64,000 bases of DNA from Micromonospora sp. WMMD1082 (GCF_029626175.1 NZ_JARUBM010000002.1:1054001-1118000); one strand, 5' to 3'; positions 1 through 9,096 are shown, counted from the stretch's first letter. Notes: generated by a model not told the origin, from the sequence alone. Translations and numbers: made by a program.

Positions 1-616
1 AGTGCCCGCCGATGTACTTGGTGGTCGAGTGGACCACCACGTCCGCGCCGAGCGCGATCGGCTGTTGCAGGTACGGCGAGGCGAACGTGTTGTCGACCAC
101 CAGCAGCGCCCCGGCGTCGTGCGCGACGGCGGCCAGGGTGGCGATGTCGGCGATGCCGAGCAGCGGATTGGTCGGCGTCTCCACCCACACCACCTTGGTG
201 GCGCCGGGGCGGATCGCGGCCCGCACGGCGTCCGGGTCGGAGACCTTCGCCGGGGTGTACGCCAGCCCCCACCGCTCGGCGACCTTGGCGAAGAGCCGGT
301 ACGTGCCGCCGTACGCGTCGTCGGGGATGACCACGTGATCACCCGGACCGCAGACGGTACGCAGCAGGGCGTCCTCGGCGGCAAGGCCGCTGGCGAAGGC
401 GAGGCCGACCGGCCCACCCTCCAGCGCGGCCAGGCACTCCTGGAGCGAGTCGCGGGTCGGGTTGCCGGAGCGGCTGTACTCGTAGCCGAGCCGGGGCGCG
501 CCGACGGCGTCCTGGGCGTACGTGCTGGTCTGGTAGATCGGGGGGATCACCGCGCCGGTGCGGGCCTCGGGGGCCTGGCCGGCGTGAATGGCGAGCGTGT
601 CGAAGCCGTGGTTCAT
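1..616 (-). CDS. metB: Cystathionine gamma-synthase-type transsulfuration enzyme, N-terminal part
   Basis: The reverse strand from the ATG at 616 reads MNHGFDTLAIHAGQAPE, followed by IPPIYQTSTY, the GLAFASGLAAEDA segment and VVHSTTKYIGGH near the window edge. This is the N-terminal half of the Cys/Met-metabolism PLP family; the STTK lysine is the PLP Schiff-base residue. The family makes cystathionine from an activated homoserine and cysteine, or cleaves it. The gene runs off the left edge, so the C-terminal half is absent. Cystathionine beta-synthase lies at 13946-15316, so both directions of transsulfuration may be present. Gamma-synthase and gamma-lyase are hard to separate from this half; gamma-synthase is the likelier call. 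Confidence 0.88.
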   Translation of the reverse strand, partial: MNHGFDTLAIHAGQAPEARTGAVIPPIYQTSTYAQDAVGAPRLGYEYSRSGNPTRDSLQECLAALEGGPVGLAFASGLAAEDALLRTVCGPGDHVVIPDDAYGGTYRLFAKVAERWGLAYTPAKVSDPDAVRAAIRPGATKVVWVETPTNPLLGIADIATLAAVAHDAGALLVVDNTFASPYLQQPIALGADVVVHSTTKYIGGH

Positions 617-712
617 TACGCAGACGTTAGTCCTACCTTCCCGTCCCAGCGGGTGGAACCCGGCCCGGTTCGCCTCCGCCGCTCTGTCGGACCGTTGGGC
701 GATACTGGCTCG

Positions 713-1039
713 GTGACCCCGACCGAGACGCTGCCGTCCCGCCTGATCGGTGCAGCCGACCGCATTCCGGCCTCGCTCGACCTGCTGACCGGCCCCGATC
801 ATGGTCGCCTCGCCCTACCGGTGCGACTGGCCTGGTCCGGCCTGACCGAGTTCAACGTCGGCGACGCCCGCCAGCGTTTGACGCTCTACCGCACGCTTCT
901 GGATTGCGGGCAGCGTGAGGACATAATCCGTTATGTCAACGCCACTCTGCTGCGGGCCGACTGGCCCCGGATCCGGCGGCTGACTTCCCGGCGCCTGGTT
1001 GCCCTCTGGGAGCGACAGCTCCCGGAGTTGGCCGTCTGA
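713..1039 (+). CDS. Small hypothetical protein paired with an AbiEii-like nucleotidyltransferase
   Basis: This 108-aa protein starts at GTG 713. A -10-like GATACT (701-706) sits exactly 6 nt upstream, so the mRNA is probably leaderless. The body is rich in Arg and Leu, looks helical and ends WERQLPELAV. I recognise no catalytic motif. Its stop (TGA 1037-1039) is 2 nt before the GTG of the AbiEii-like gene, so the two are co-transcribed and probably translationally coupled. Small proteins of this size commonly precede AbiEii-like genes in actinomycetes. By position it could be the cognate antitoxin or partner, but that is inference; it is not a recognisable AbiEi winged-helix antitoxin. Confidence 0.6.
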   Translation: MTPTETLPSRLIGAADRIPASLDLLTGPDHGRLALPVRLAWSGLTEFNVGDARQRLTLYRTLLDCGQREDIIRYVNATLLRADWPRIRRLTSRRLVALWERQLPELAV

Positions 1040-1041
1040 CT

Positions 1042-1752
1042 GTGGACGAGTTGCATCTACGGTTGCTACGCATCGGGTTCAATGCTGGTAGCGATCTCGG
1101 CCTGGTTCTCGCGGGTGGCTATGCGCTGTCGGCGCACGAGCTGACCACAAGACCCTCTCGAGATATCGACTTCGCAACGGCCACCGCAATGCCGCTGCCG
1201 GCGGTGGCCGAGCGACTCGCCCAGGCCTACGTCGCTGCCGGCCTTGCCGTTCGCATCATCGAGACCACCCCGCGAATGGCACGACTCGTGGTGTACACAG
1301 AGGCAACAGAGTGTGAGGTCGATCTCCTGAAGGAGGCAATCGGTCCCCCTGCGCAACTCAGCATCGGTCCCGTCCTCGCATTCGGGGACGCCGTCGGGCT
1401 GAAGGTGCGTGCCCTGCACGAACGCGCAGCCCACCGGGACTACATCGACATCTGCGCCGCCAACAGTCGACTGAGCTGGCACGAGCTGGAGTCTCTGGGT
1501 GCTCAGCACACCAACGGCTTCTCCTTGGAAGAATTGGCCGATCGGCTTGGCGGGATTCGTGAACTTGACCATGAGACGTTCATGTCCTACCGGCTCAGCG
1601 AAAGCGATGTCGAGGCCTTGTGCAGGTGGGCGTTTGCCTGGGCGGCGGACATCCGGTCTCGGCTGGCAAGCGGGGAGGCCGGCCCGATCGGCCTGGTAGA
1701 GGACGAATGGGACGCCTACCTTGATCCGCCTGATGCCAGGGCGACCCGGTGA
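1042..1752 (+). CDS. AbiEii/AbiGii-like nucleotidyltransferase (putative toxin)
   Basis: This 236-aa protein carries the polymerase-beta-type nucleotidyltransferase signature: GGYAL near residues 25-29, RPSRDIDF with the metal-binding Asp pair D41/D43, and a third acidic strand (ECEVDLL) near residues 92-98. This matches the AbiEii/AbiGii toxin family, whose members act as type IV toxins or tRNA-modifying nucleotidyltransferases. The GTG start at 1042 is 2 nt after the upstream stop. The pair lies between a metabolic gene and a HIT gene. Actual toxicity and the identity of the antitoxin are unproven; it could be a solitary MNT-type enzyme. Confidence 0.72.
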   Translation: MDELHLRLLRIGFNAGSDLGLVLAGGYALSAHELTTRPSRDIDFATATAMPLPAVAERLAQAYVAAGLAVRIIETTPRMARLVVYTEATECEVDLLKEAIGPPAQLSIGPVLAFGDAVGLKVRALHERAAHRDYIDICAANSRLSWHELESLGAQHTNGFSLEELADRLGGIRELDHETFMSYRLSESDVEALCRWAFAWAADIRSRLASGEAGPIGLVEDEWDAYLDPPDARATR

Positions 1753-1785
1753 GCGAGGTCTCGCGACCGGACATAGCCTGGGCCG

Positions 1786-2211
1786 GTGGCGGGTTGCGTG
1801 TTCTGCGGGATCGTGGCGGGCGAGGTGCCGGCGTTCCGGGTGGTCGACGAGCCGGACGGGATGGCGTTCCTGGACACCCGGCCGGTCTTCAAGGGGCACG
1901 TGCTGGTGGTGCCCCACCCGCACCTGGTCACCCTCGCCGATCTGCCGCCGGAGTCGCTGCCCGGTTACTTCGGGCTGGTCCGGCGGCTCGCCGTCGCGGT
2001 CGAGACCGGTCTCGGCGCGGGCGGCACGTTCGTGGCGATGAACAACAGGGTGTCCCAGTCGGTGCCGCACCTGCACACCCACGTGGTGCCCAGGACGAAG
2101 GGTGATGGCCTGCGCGGCTTCTTCTGGCCGCGTACCCGCTACGCCGACGACGCCGAGGCCACCGCGTACGCCGAGCGCGTCCGCGCCGCGCTGGCGGCGG
2201 GACCGGTCTGA
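1786..2211 (+). CDS. HIT-family nucleotide hydrolase
   Basis: This 141-aa HIT (histidine triad) protein has the active-site motif HLHTHVVP, with His at about 95, 97 and 99. An N-terminal CVFC pair resembles the half zinc site of Hint-type members. The family hydrolyses AMP-lysine/phosphoramidate or dinucleoside polyphosphate substrates. Start GTG 1786 lies 6 nt after TAGCCT (1774-1779), a -10 element for a leaderless transcript. It starts 33 nt after the AbiEii-like gene but appears to have its own promoter. The exact substrate cannot be told from sequence. Confidence 0.88.
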   Translation: MAGCVFCGIVAGEVPAFRVVDEPDGMAFLDTRPVFKGHVLVVPHPHLVTLADLPPESLPGYFGLVRRLAVAVETGLGAGGTFVAMNNRVSQSVPHLHTHVVPRTKGDGLRGFFWPRTRYADDAEATAYAERVRAALAAGPV

Positions 2212-2285
2212 GTGGGGACGGGGCGGGTAAGGAAGTGGGGTCCGCCGGTGTTGGAGGCGGTGAAGGGTACGAAAGGAGTCCCACC

Positions 2286-2945
<660 letters not shown>

Positions 2946-2954
2946 CCCGGGCAT

Positions 2955-2990
2955 AGCGCTGGCGCGGGTCCGCGGCTCCGCGTCAGCGCT
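2955..2990. terminator. Hairpin terminator after msrA
   Basis: The arms 2955-2967 and 2978-2990 pair over 13 positions including one G-U, with a 10-nt loop, beginning 9 nt after the msrA stop codon. There is no U tract, as is usual for factor-independent terminators in high-GC actinomycetes. Confidence 0.6.
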
Positions 2991-3036
2991 GACTTGGCGT
3001 GACCGGCGCACTCCACGACCGTGGCAAACTCACCTC

Positions 3037-3228
3037 GTGAGGATCAGTCGGGCGAGTGCGGACGACGTCGCAGAGTTGGCCCGGCTGTTGTGGCTGGACA
3101 CGCTTCATGAGGAGCCAGCACAGCTGTCCGTTGACGCTACAGATCACCGAGCTTGTCGGCCCGGTGATCCATGCCGCCGGACTCCGAAAGTCTGTACAGA
3201 CTTCGCGCCAGTAACTGCCTATACTTGA
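3037..3228 (+). pseudogene. Truncated GNAT acetyltransferase remnant
   Basis: From GTG 3037 the frame reads MRISRASADDVAELARLLW, a typical GNAT N-terminus (strand beta-1 and helix alpha-1). It continues for about 33 residues to QLSVD. After that the sequence loses any GNAT character, and the frame closes at 3228 within the promoter of the antitoxin gene. The acetyl-CoA-binding motif is missing, so the product cannot be functional. The break probably marks one edge of the inserted or rearranged segment that carries the Phd/RelE module. The exact break point is inferred from loss of family resemblance. Confidence 0.6.
3188..3203. promoter_or_regulatory. Palindromic operator and leaderless promoter of the phd/relE module
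   Basis: AAGTCTGTACAGACTT is a perfect 16-bp palindrome overlapping the expected -35 position. The -10 TATACT follows at 3220-3225, and 6 nt later comes the ATG at 3232, implying a leaderless transcript. The central TGTACA resembles the GTAC-centred operator half-sites bound by Phd antitoxins. Conditional autoregulation by the antitoxin-toxin complex is inferred from this layout. Confidence 0.7.
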
Positions 3229-3231
3229 GGC

Positions 3232-3516
3232 ATGACTACCGTGCCGTTCACTGACGCCCGCAACCGTCTTTCGGAACTCATCGATGTGGTGGCCTCGACA
3301 CATGAACGGATAGAGATCACCAGACATGGTCACGCCGCCGCGGTGCTCATCTCCGCCGACGATCTCGCGGCGTTGGAAGAGACGCTAGAGGTTCTGTCCA
3401 GCGCCGAGGCCATGCGGCAACTTGCCGAGTCCAAGGCAGCCATTGAGGCTGGCGACATCCTCGACGCCGACGAACTCGCGGCGTTGATGGCGAAGCGGTC
3501 GAAGCAGGCACGGTGA
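3232..3516 (+). CDS. Phd/YefM-family antitoxin
   Basis: This 94-aa protein begins MTTVPFTDARNRLSELI, followed by RIEITRHGHAAAVLISADDLAALEETLEVL. That is the Phd/YefM fold, with an N-terminal DNA-binding half and a flexible acidic C-terminal half that wraps the toxin. It neutralises the RelE/ParE-type toxin encoded next and should repress the shared promoter at the palindrome 3188-3203. Its 3' end overlaps the toxin start (GTGA, 3513-3516), which is typical of coupled toxin-antitoxin pairs. Confidence 0.92.
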   Translation: MTTVPFTDARNRLSELIDVVASTHERIEITRHGHAAAVLISADDLAALEETLEVLSSAEAMRQLAESKAAIEAGDILDADELAALMAKRSKQAR

Positions 3517-3803
3517 CTGGCCCAGCCCTCGACCGCTACCGACTTCAGGTCGCCGGCCCCGCCGCACGCGCCTTGGCCGGACGGCTGCCAGAAAAGATCG
3601 CCGCAGCCGTCTACGAGTTCGTCACCACCGCTCTCCTCGACAACCCGCATCGCGTCGGCAAACGACTGCTTCTGCCGCCGTTCGAGGGGACCTGGTCGGC
3701 CAGACGGGGCACGTATCGCGTCCTCTATGAGATCGACGAAGACGACCGCGTCGTGACCGTGACGGCAATCGAACACCGCGCCGACGCCTACCGGTCGCGT
3801 TGA
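3513..3803 (+). CDS. RelE/ParE-superfamily toxin
   Basis: This 96-aa protein has the RelE-type core: an N-terminal helix pair (AARALAGRLPEKIAAAVYEFV), then KRLLLPPFEGTWSARRGTYRVLYEID and a terminal strand with HRADAY. The basic and His residues in the last third match the ribosome-dependent mRNA interferase branch. It starts at GTG 3513 inside the antitoxin stop. Together with the Phd gene it forms a type II module lying between a GNAT remnant and a duplicated msrA fragment, consistent with recent acquisition. The choice between RNase and gyrase poison is inference. Confidence 0.9.
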   Translation: MTGPALDRYRLQVAGPAARALAGRLPEKIAAAVYEFVTTALLDNPHRVGKRLLLPPFEGTWSARRGTYRVLYEIDEDDRVVTVTAIEHRADAYRSR

Positions 3804-3841
3804 TTCGCGGCGCGAATCAGTACGTCACGGTTCGCCAGGGT

Positions 3842-3864
3842 CGAAGAACCCCAACGGCTACTGC
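3842..3864 (+). repeat. 23-bp direct repeat, copy 2
   Basis: Exact copy of 2869-2891 in the msrA 3' end, located 38 nt after the toxin stop. The rest of the msrA tail is not present here, so it is not a complete duplicated gene end. Confidence 0.9.
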
Positions 3865-4223
3865 TCCTCCCCCGTGATGACAGCGTGTGAGCAGAACGTA
3901 CGAGCAGGGAGACTGCGACGCATCCCTATATCGATCACCGAAGATGGCCCGTTCGGCCATTGTCATGCAGCGCGAGACCGGACATCCGATCCCGCAGCTA
4001 CCGACCGGCAACCGGCTCCGCCCGAATGCGGATTGCGGCATTCGTCACACTCGGTGACCCCGCACAATTGACCCACCGGCCGGCAGGACGGCACGAAACG
4101 ACCACCGGAGCCGGCATCGTGTCGGCTACTTGATCGCGAGGGCGCGGATTCTAGCAAGGCTGTTACACGACCGTCATGGTCTCAACAGGCCAATCGCAAC
4201 ATCCTCTGGCAGCATGGGCTCAC
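3865..4223. other. Intergenic region before the NAGGN operon
   Basis: I find no gene here. Short open frames exist on both strands but lack ribosome-binding sites and family resemblance. A 7-bp hairpin (4023-4029/4038-4044) could end toxin transcription. The operon promoter should lie in 4100-4220, but I see no convincing -35/-10 pair. Confidence 0.5.
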
Positions 4224-6008
4224 ATGTGCGGACTGGCTGGAGAGTTCCGACGGGACGCGACGCGTGCCGATGTCGCCGCGGTGGAACGGATGTCCGCGAC
4301 GATGTGCGACCGCGGGCCGGACGGCAGCGGGGTGTGGTCCCAGGGGCCCGTCGCCCTCGGCCACCGGCGCCTGAAGATCATCGACCTGTCGGCCGCCAGC
4401 GGCCAACCGATCGTCGACTCCGCCGCCGGCCTGACCGGCGTCTTCAACGGCTGCATCTACAACTACCGGGAACTGCGCGCCGAGCTCGCCGCCAGGGGCC
4501 ACCACTTCTTCTCCAGCGGCGACAGCGAGGTCGTCGTCAAGGCGTACGCCGAGTGGGGGCTCGACTTCGTCGACCACCTGGTCGGCATGTTCGCGGTGGC
4601 GATCAGCGAGCGGGACACCGGTCGCCTGGTGCTGGCCCGGGACCGGCTCGGCATCAAGCCGCTCTACCTCGCCGAGTCCCCCGGCGTGGTGCGCTTCGCC
4701 AGCACCCTGCCGGCGCTGGTGGCCGGCGGCGGCGTGGACACCACGATCGACCCGGTCGCGCTGGCCCACTACCTCAGCTTCCACAGCATCGTGCCGCCAC
4801 CGCGCACCATCCTGCGCGGGGTCAGCAAGCTGCCGCCGGCCACCATCCGCGTCTACGAGGCCGACGGCCGCAGCCACGAGCGGGTCTACTGGGATCCACC
4901 GTTCCTCCGCCGCGCCGAGCACGGCGGATGGTCCGAGAAGGACTGGCAGGACGCCCTGCTGGAGTCGCTGACCACCGCCGTACGACGGCGGATGGTCGCC
5001 GACGTGCCGGTCGGCGTACTGCTCTCCGGCGGCCTGGACTCCAGCCTGGTGGTCGCCCTGCTGGCCGGGGAGGGGCAGCGCGGGCTCTCCACCTTCTCCA
5101 TCGGCTTCGACGCCGTCGGTGGCCGCGAGGGCGACGAGTTCCGCTACTCCGACCTGGTCGCCAAGACCTTCGACACCGACCATCACCAGATCCGCGTCGC
5201 CGCGCAGGATCTGGTGCCGCCGCTGGAGGCCGCCGTCGCGGCGATGAGCGAGCCCATGGTCAGCCACGACTGCGTCGCGTTCTACCTGCTCAGCCAGGAG
5301 GTCTCGCGACACGTCAAGGTGGTCCAGTCCGGCCAGGGCGCCGACGAGATCCTGGGCGGCTACCACTGGTACCCGCCGCTGGCGCAGGTCGGCCGGGAGC
5401 AGGCACTCGACACGTACGCTCAGGCGTTCTTCGACCGCGACGGCGCGGGCCTGGCCCGGGTGCTCAACCCCGACTGGCTCACCGCCGGCGACCCGGCGCG
5501 GGAGTTCGTCGCCGCGCACCTGGCGCGGCCCGGCGCGCAGACCGCGGTCGACGCCGGCCTGCGCATCGACACGCAGATCATGCTGACCGACGACCCGGTC
5601 AAGCGGGTCGACAACATGACCATGGCGCACGGGCTGGAGGCCCGGGTGCCGTTCCTGGATCACGAGTTCGTGGAGCTGGCCGCCGCGTGCCCGCCGGAGC
5701 TGAAGCTGGCGCAGGGCGGCAAGGGTGTGCTCAAGGAGATCGGCCGCCGGGTACTGCCGCACGAGGTCATCGACCGACCGAAGGGCTACTTCCCGGTGCC
5801 GGGCCTCACCCACCTGGAGGGCAAGCTCCTCGACCGGGTACGCGACGCGCTGTCCGCGCCCGAGGCCCGCCGCCGCGACCTGTTCCGCACCGATTACGTC
5901 AACGCCCTGCTCGACGCCCCCAACGCCGAACTGACCCCGTTGAACGGAAACAAGCTGTGGCAACTCGGACTCCTGGAAATGTGGCTCCAGAGCCACGGAA
6001 TCGACTGA
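4224..6008 (+). CDS. asnO: N-acetylglutaminylglutamine amidotransferase (asparagine-synthase family)
   Basis: This 594-aa glutamine-dependent amidotransferase starts at the ATG that places Cys2 as glutaminase nucleophile (MCGLAGEF); upstream in-frame starts would bury it. The N-terminal Ntn domain has RGPDGSG and GHRRLKIIDLS. The C-terminal synthetase domain has the PP-loop SGGLDSS near residue 270. Followed by a GNAT/ATP-grasp fusion and an M42 hydrolase, it matches the trio TIGR03104/03103/03106. In that pathway it amidates N-acetylglutaminylglutamine to the osmoprotectant NAGGN. It is the first gene of the operon, with 2 nt to the next start. Confidence 0.9.
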   Translation: MCGLAGEFRRDATRADVAAVERMSATMCDRGPDGSGVWSQGPVALGHRRLKIIDLSAASGQPIVDSAAGLTGVFNGCIYNYRELRAELAARGHHFFSSGDSEVVVKAYAEWGLDFVDHLVGMFAVAISERDTGRLVLARDRLGIKPLYLAESPGVVRFASTLPALVAGGGVDTTIDPVALAHYLSFHSIVPPPRTILRGVSKLPPATIRVYEADGRSHERVYWDPPFLRRAEHGGWSEKDWQDALLESLTTAVRRRMVADVPVGVLLSGGLDSSLVVALLAGEGQRGLSTFSIGFDAVGGREGDEFRYSDLVAKTFDTDHHQIRVAAQDLVPPLEAAVAAMSEPMVSHDCVAFYLLSQEVSRHVKVVQSGQGADEILGGYHWYPPLAQVGREQALDTYAQAFFDRDGAGLARVLNPDWLTAGDPAREFVAAHLARPGAQTAVDAGLRIDTQIMLTDDPVKRVDNMTMAHGLEARVPFLDHEFVELAAACPPELKLAQGGKGVLKEIGRRVLPHEVIDRPKGYFPVPGLTHLEGKLLDRVRDALSAPEARRRDLFRTDYVNALLDAPNAELTPLNGNKLWQLGLLEMWLQSHGID

Positions 6009-6010
6009 CC

Positions 6011-7909
6011 GTGACCGACAGCCTGGCCACCGGGGTCGCCCGGACCGACCGGGGCCGGGGCGCGGGACGACGGTACGAGCGGGTCGGGCCGGGAGGTGAT
6101 CCGGTCGCCACGGGCGGCAGCGCCGACCCACCCGGGGAGGACGAACGCCCCGGTGCCGGCGCGGGTGTCGTTCTCGACTGCGGCTGGGGGCGGCTGGTCT
6201 TCGGCCAGACGTTCGCCGACCAGTCCGCGGTCGCCGACGTGCTGCGCTCCGAGGCGGCCGGCGCCCGGGACATCTGCATCTACCTACGCGACCCGCACGT
6301 GCTGGTCTCCCGGCTCCCCGACGAGCTGTTCATCGACCCGTCGCTGACCTACCGGCTGCCGCTCGGTGGGGACCGTCGCGGGCCCCGTCCCGGCTCCGGC
6401 ACCACCGAGGAGGCCGGCACCGCCGAGACGCCGGCGCCGCTCGACGGCCGCAACGAGCTGCCCGGGGTACGCATCCGCCGGCTGCGCGACGCCGCCGACG
6501 CGGACGCGGTCAACCGGATCTACGCGGCCAACGGCATGGTCACCGCCCCGGTCGACGTGCTGGTCGACAACGCCGCCACCGACCGCTTCCTGCACCTGGT
6601 GGCGGAGGCGACCACCGGCGAGATCGTCGGCACGATCACCGGCATCGACCACGTGGCGGTCTTCGACGACCCCGAGCAGGGCGCCAGCCTCTGGTGCCTG
6701 ACCGTCGACTTCAACCAGGCACCGCCGGGCACCGGCCAGGCGCTGATCACCGAGCTGGCCGCCCGGCTGGTGGCCCGGGGCCGGGCGTACGTCGACCTGT
6801 CCGTGCTCGCCGAGAACAACGGGGCGATCCGGCTCTACGAACGGCTCGGCTTCTACCGCACCGCGACGCTCTGCGTGAAGCGGAAGAACCCGATCAACGA
6901 ACGGCTGTTCCTGCCGGCCATGCCGGCCGGTTACGACCGGCTCAACCCGTACGCGAAGATCGTCGCCGACGAGGCGATGCGGCGGGGCATCCGGGTGGAG
7001 GTGACCGACCCGGAGTGGGGTGAGCTGCGGCTGACCAGCGGCGGCCGGACGATCCTCACCCGGGAGTCGCTCTCCGAGCTGACCTCGGCGGTGGCGATGA
7101 GCCGCTGCGACGACAAGCGGGTCACCCGCCGGATCCTGACCGAGGCGGGCCTGTCGGTACCGCGCGGGCGCACCGCCACCGGCGACGCCGCCGACGCGGA
7201 GTTCCTGGCCGAGGTGGGTCAGCTGGTGGTCAAGCCGGCCCGGGGCGAACAGGGCAACGGCATCACCGTCGGCGTACGCACGCCGCAGGCGCTGGCCGCC
7301 GCCGTCGAGCTGGCCGCGCGGTTCTGCCCCGACGTGCTGCTGGAGGAGCTGTGCACCGGTGAGGACCTGCGGGTCGTCATGATCGACCACGAGGTGGTGG
7401 CCGCCGCCGTGCGCCGGCCCGCCTCGATCACCGGCGACGGCGTGCACGACATCGCCGAGCTGATCGAGCGGCAGAGCCGGCGCCGGGCCGCCGCCACCGG
7501 CGGAGAATCCCGCATCCCGCTGGACGACATGACCCGGGACGTGGTCGCCGAGGCCGGCTACGAGCTGACCGACGTACTGCCCGAGGGGCAGGTGCTCGCC
7601 GTGCGGCGGACCGCCAACCTGCACACCGGTGGCACCATCCACGACGTCACCGGCGAGCTGCATCCGGTGATCGCCGAGGCGTGCGTGGCCGCCAGCCGCG
7701 CGATCGACATCCCGGTCACCGGGCTCGACCTGCTGGTTCCGGCGCCGGAGCGGCCCGAGCACGTCTTCATCGAGGCCAACGAGCGGCCCGGGCTGGCCAA
7801 TCACGAGCCGCAACCCACCGCCGAGCGCTTCGTGGACCTCCTCTTCCCCGGGACTCGGGCACCGCAACGGCTCTGGACCCCGGCGGGTGCGGCACCATCT
7901 GGGACATGA
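6011..7909 (+). CDS. ngg: N-acetylglutaminylglutamine synthetase (GNAT plus ATP-grasp fusion)
   Basis: This 632-aa fusion starts at GTG 6011, 2 nt after the amidotransferase stop. An N-terminal segment of about 150 residues is followed by a GNAT domain (about 160-310: VRIRRLRDAADADAVNRIY, TGQALITELAARL, LYERLGFYR). A RimK-like ATP-grasp ligase follows (about 330-632: VVKPARGEQGNG, FIEANERPGLANHEPQP). One protein thus acetylates glutamine and ligates a second glutamine to give the dipeptide substrate of AsnO. The stop overlaps the next start (ATGA). The open frame extends far upstream inside asnO, but only this start makes sense. Confidence 0.9.
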   Translation: MTDSLATGVARTDRGRGAGRRYERVGPGGDPVATGGSADPPGEDERPGAGAGVVLDCGWGRLVFGQTFADQSAVADVLRSEAAGARDICIYLRDPHVLVSRLPDELFIDPSLTYRLPLGGDRRGPRPGSGTTEEAGTAETPAPLDGRNELPGVRIRRLRDAADADAVNRIYAANGMVTAPVDVLVDNAATDRFLHLVAEATTGEIVGTITGIDHVAVFDDPEQGASLWCLTVDFNQAPPGTGQALITELAARLVARGRAYVDLSVLAENNGAIRLYERLGFYRTATLCVKRKNPINERLFLPAMPAGYDRLNPYAKIVADEAMRRGIRVEVTDPEWGELRLTSGGRTILTRESLSELTSAVAMSRCDDKRVTRRILTEAGLSVPRGRTATGDAADAEFLAEVGQLVVKPARGEQGNGITVGVRTPQALAAAVELAARFCPDVLLEELCTGEDLRVVMIDHEVVAAAVRRPASITGDGVHDIAELIERQSRRRAAATGGESRIPLDDMTRDVVAEAGYELTDVLPEGQVLAVRRTANLHTGGTIHDVTGELHPVIAEACVAASRAIDIPVTGLDLLVPAPERPEHVFIEANERPGLANHEPQPTAERFVDLLFPGTRAPQRLWTPAGAAPSGT

Positions 7910-9096
7910 CCGTACGCAAGACCACTCCGCTCCCCATCGACCTGGACTATCTGCGCGAGGTGCTGGTCGAGCTGCTCGACATCCCGAGCCCGTCGGGGCG
8001 CACCGACCATGTGCAGCAGTACGTGGGCGAGCGGCTCTCGGCGCTCGGCATCCCGTCGACGCTGACCCGGCGCGGTGCCCTCAGCGCCTGCCTGCCCGGC
8101 CCCCGCGAGACCGGCGCGGACCGGGCCATCGTGGTGCACACCGACACCATCGGCGGGATGGTCAAGCGGCTGAAGGAGAACGGCCGGCTGGAGCTGAAGC
8201 CGATCGGCACGCACAGTGCCCGGTTCGCCGAGGGCGCCCACGTACGGATCTTCACCGACGACCTGGAGCGCGTGGTCACCGGTCAGGTGCTGCCGCTCAA
8301 GGCCAGCGGTCACCGCTACAACGAGGCGGTCGACCTGCAGGGCATCGGCTGGGAGCAGGTGGAGGTACGCGTCGACGAGCCGGTCGAGGACATCGCCGGG
8401 CTGCGGGCGCTCGGCATCGACGCGGGCGACTTCGTCGCCTTCCTGCCCAACCCGACGGTCACCCCCAGCGGGTACGTCAAGTCCCGGCACCTGGACGACA
8501 AGGCCGGGGTGGCCGCCGTGCTCACCGCCATGAAGGCGATGGTCGACGCGGGCCTGAAGCCGGCGGTCACCGCACACCTGTTGATCACCGTGACCGAGGA
8601 GATCGGCCACGGCGCGTCGCACGGCCTGGACCCGGACGTCGCCGAGATCGTCTCGGTGGACGCCGCGGTCGTCGCGCCGGGCCAGCAGTCCCGGGAGAAC
8701 GCCGCCACCCTGGCCATGGGCGACGGGGTGGGGCCGTTCGACTACCACCTGACCCGGAACCTGGCGGCGATCGCCCGCGAGCACGACGTGGACCTGGTCA
8801 GGGACGTCTTCGACTACTACCGCTCGGACGTGGCGGCGGCGGTGGAGGCGGGCGCGCACGCCCGGGTGGCGCTGCTCGGCTTCGGCGTCGACGCCACCCA
8901 CGGCCACGAGCGCACCCACCTCGACGGGCTGCGCCAGCTGACCCAGCTGCTCTGCCTCTACCTCCAGAGCGACCTGGTCTTCCCCGAGTGGGACGCCGAG
9001 CCGGAGGGTGACCTGGCCGACTTCCCGTCGCTGGCGGTGCAGCCGGCCAGCGCCGACGGCCCCCGCGAGGGCCCGATCGGCATCGGCCAGGCCTGA
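7906..9096 (+). CDS. M42-family metallohydrolase of the NAGGN operon
   Basis: This 396-aa protein has the M42 aminopeptidase layout: VVHTDTIGG (metal His), HLDDKAGVAAVL (bridging Asp and neighbours), TEEIGHGAS (catalytic Glu), SVDAAVVAPG, and a C-terminal THGHERTHLDGL. It matches the third member of the osmoprotectant trio (TIGR03106 type). The substrate is unknown; turnover of the dipeptide osmolyte when osmolarity drops is plausible but inferred. The start ATG 7906 overlaps the ngg stop, so translation is coupled. Confidence 0.85.
   Translation: MTVRKTTPLPIDLDYLREVLVELLDIPSPSGRTDHVQQYVGERLSALGIPSTLTRRGALSACLPGPRETGADRAIVVHTDTIGGMVKRLKENGRLELKPIGTHSARFAEGAHVRIFTDDLERVVTGQVLPLKASGHRYNEAVDLQGIGWEQVEVRVDEPVEDIAGLRALGIDAGDFVAFLPNPTVTPSGYVKSRHLDDKAGVAAVLTAMKAMVDAGLKPAVTAHLLITVTEEIGHGASHGLDPDVAEIVSVDAAVVAPGQQSRENAATLAMGDGVGPFDYHLTRNLAAIAREHDVDLVRDVFDYYRSDVAAAVEAGAHARVALLGFGVDATHGHERTHLDGLRQLTQLLCLYLQSDLVFPEWDAEPEGDLADFPSLAVQPASADGPREGPIGIGQA

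Noticed and set aside
3874..4157. Small open frames on both strands before asnO
   Set aside because: No ribosome-binding sites, no leaderless promoter, mutually overlapping, and no domain resemblance.
4130..6010. Long N-terminal extension of ngg inside asnO
   Set aside because: The extension is the out-of-frame shadow of asnO. GTG 6011 lies 2 nt after the asnO stop and fits the family.
4182..6131. A 649-codon minus-strand open frame
   Set aside because: Antisense shadow of the amidotransferase; no ribosome-binding site and no recognisable domain.
4224..9096. A nonribosomal-peptide or antibiotic gene cluster
   Set aside because: Amidotransferase, ATP-grasp and GNAT domains can suggest one, but the exact trio and fusion match the NAGGN osmoprotectant pathway; there are no carrier or condensation domains.
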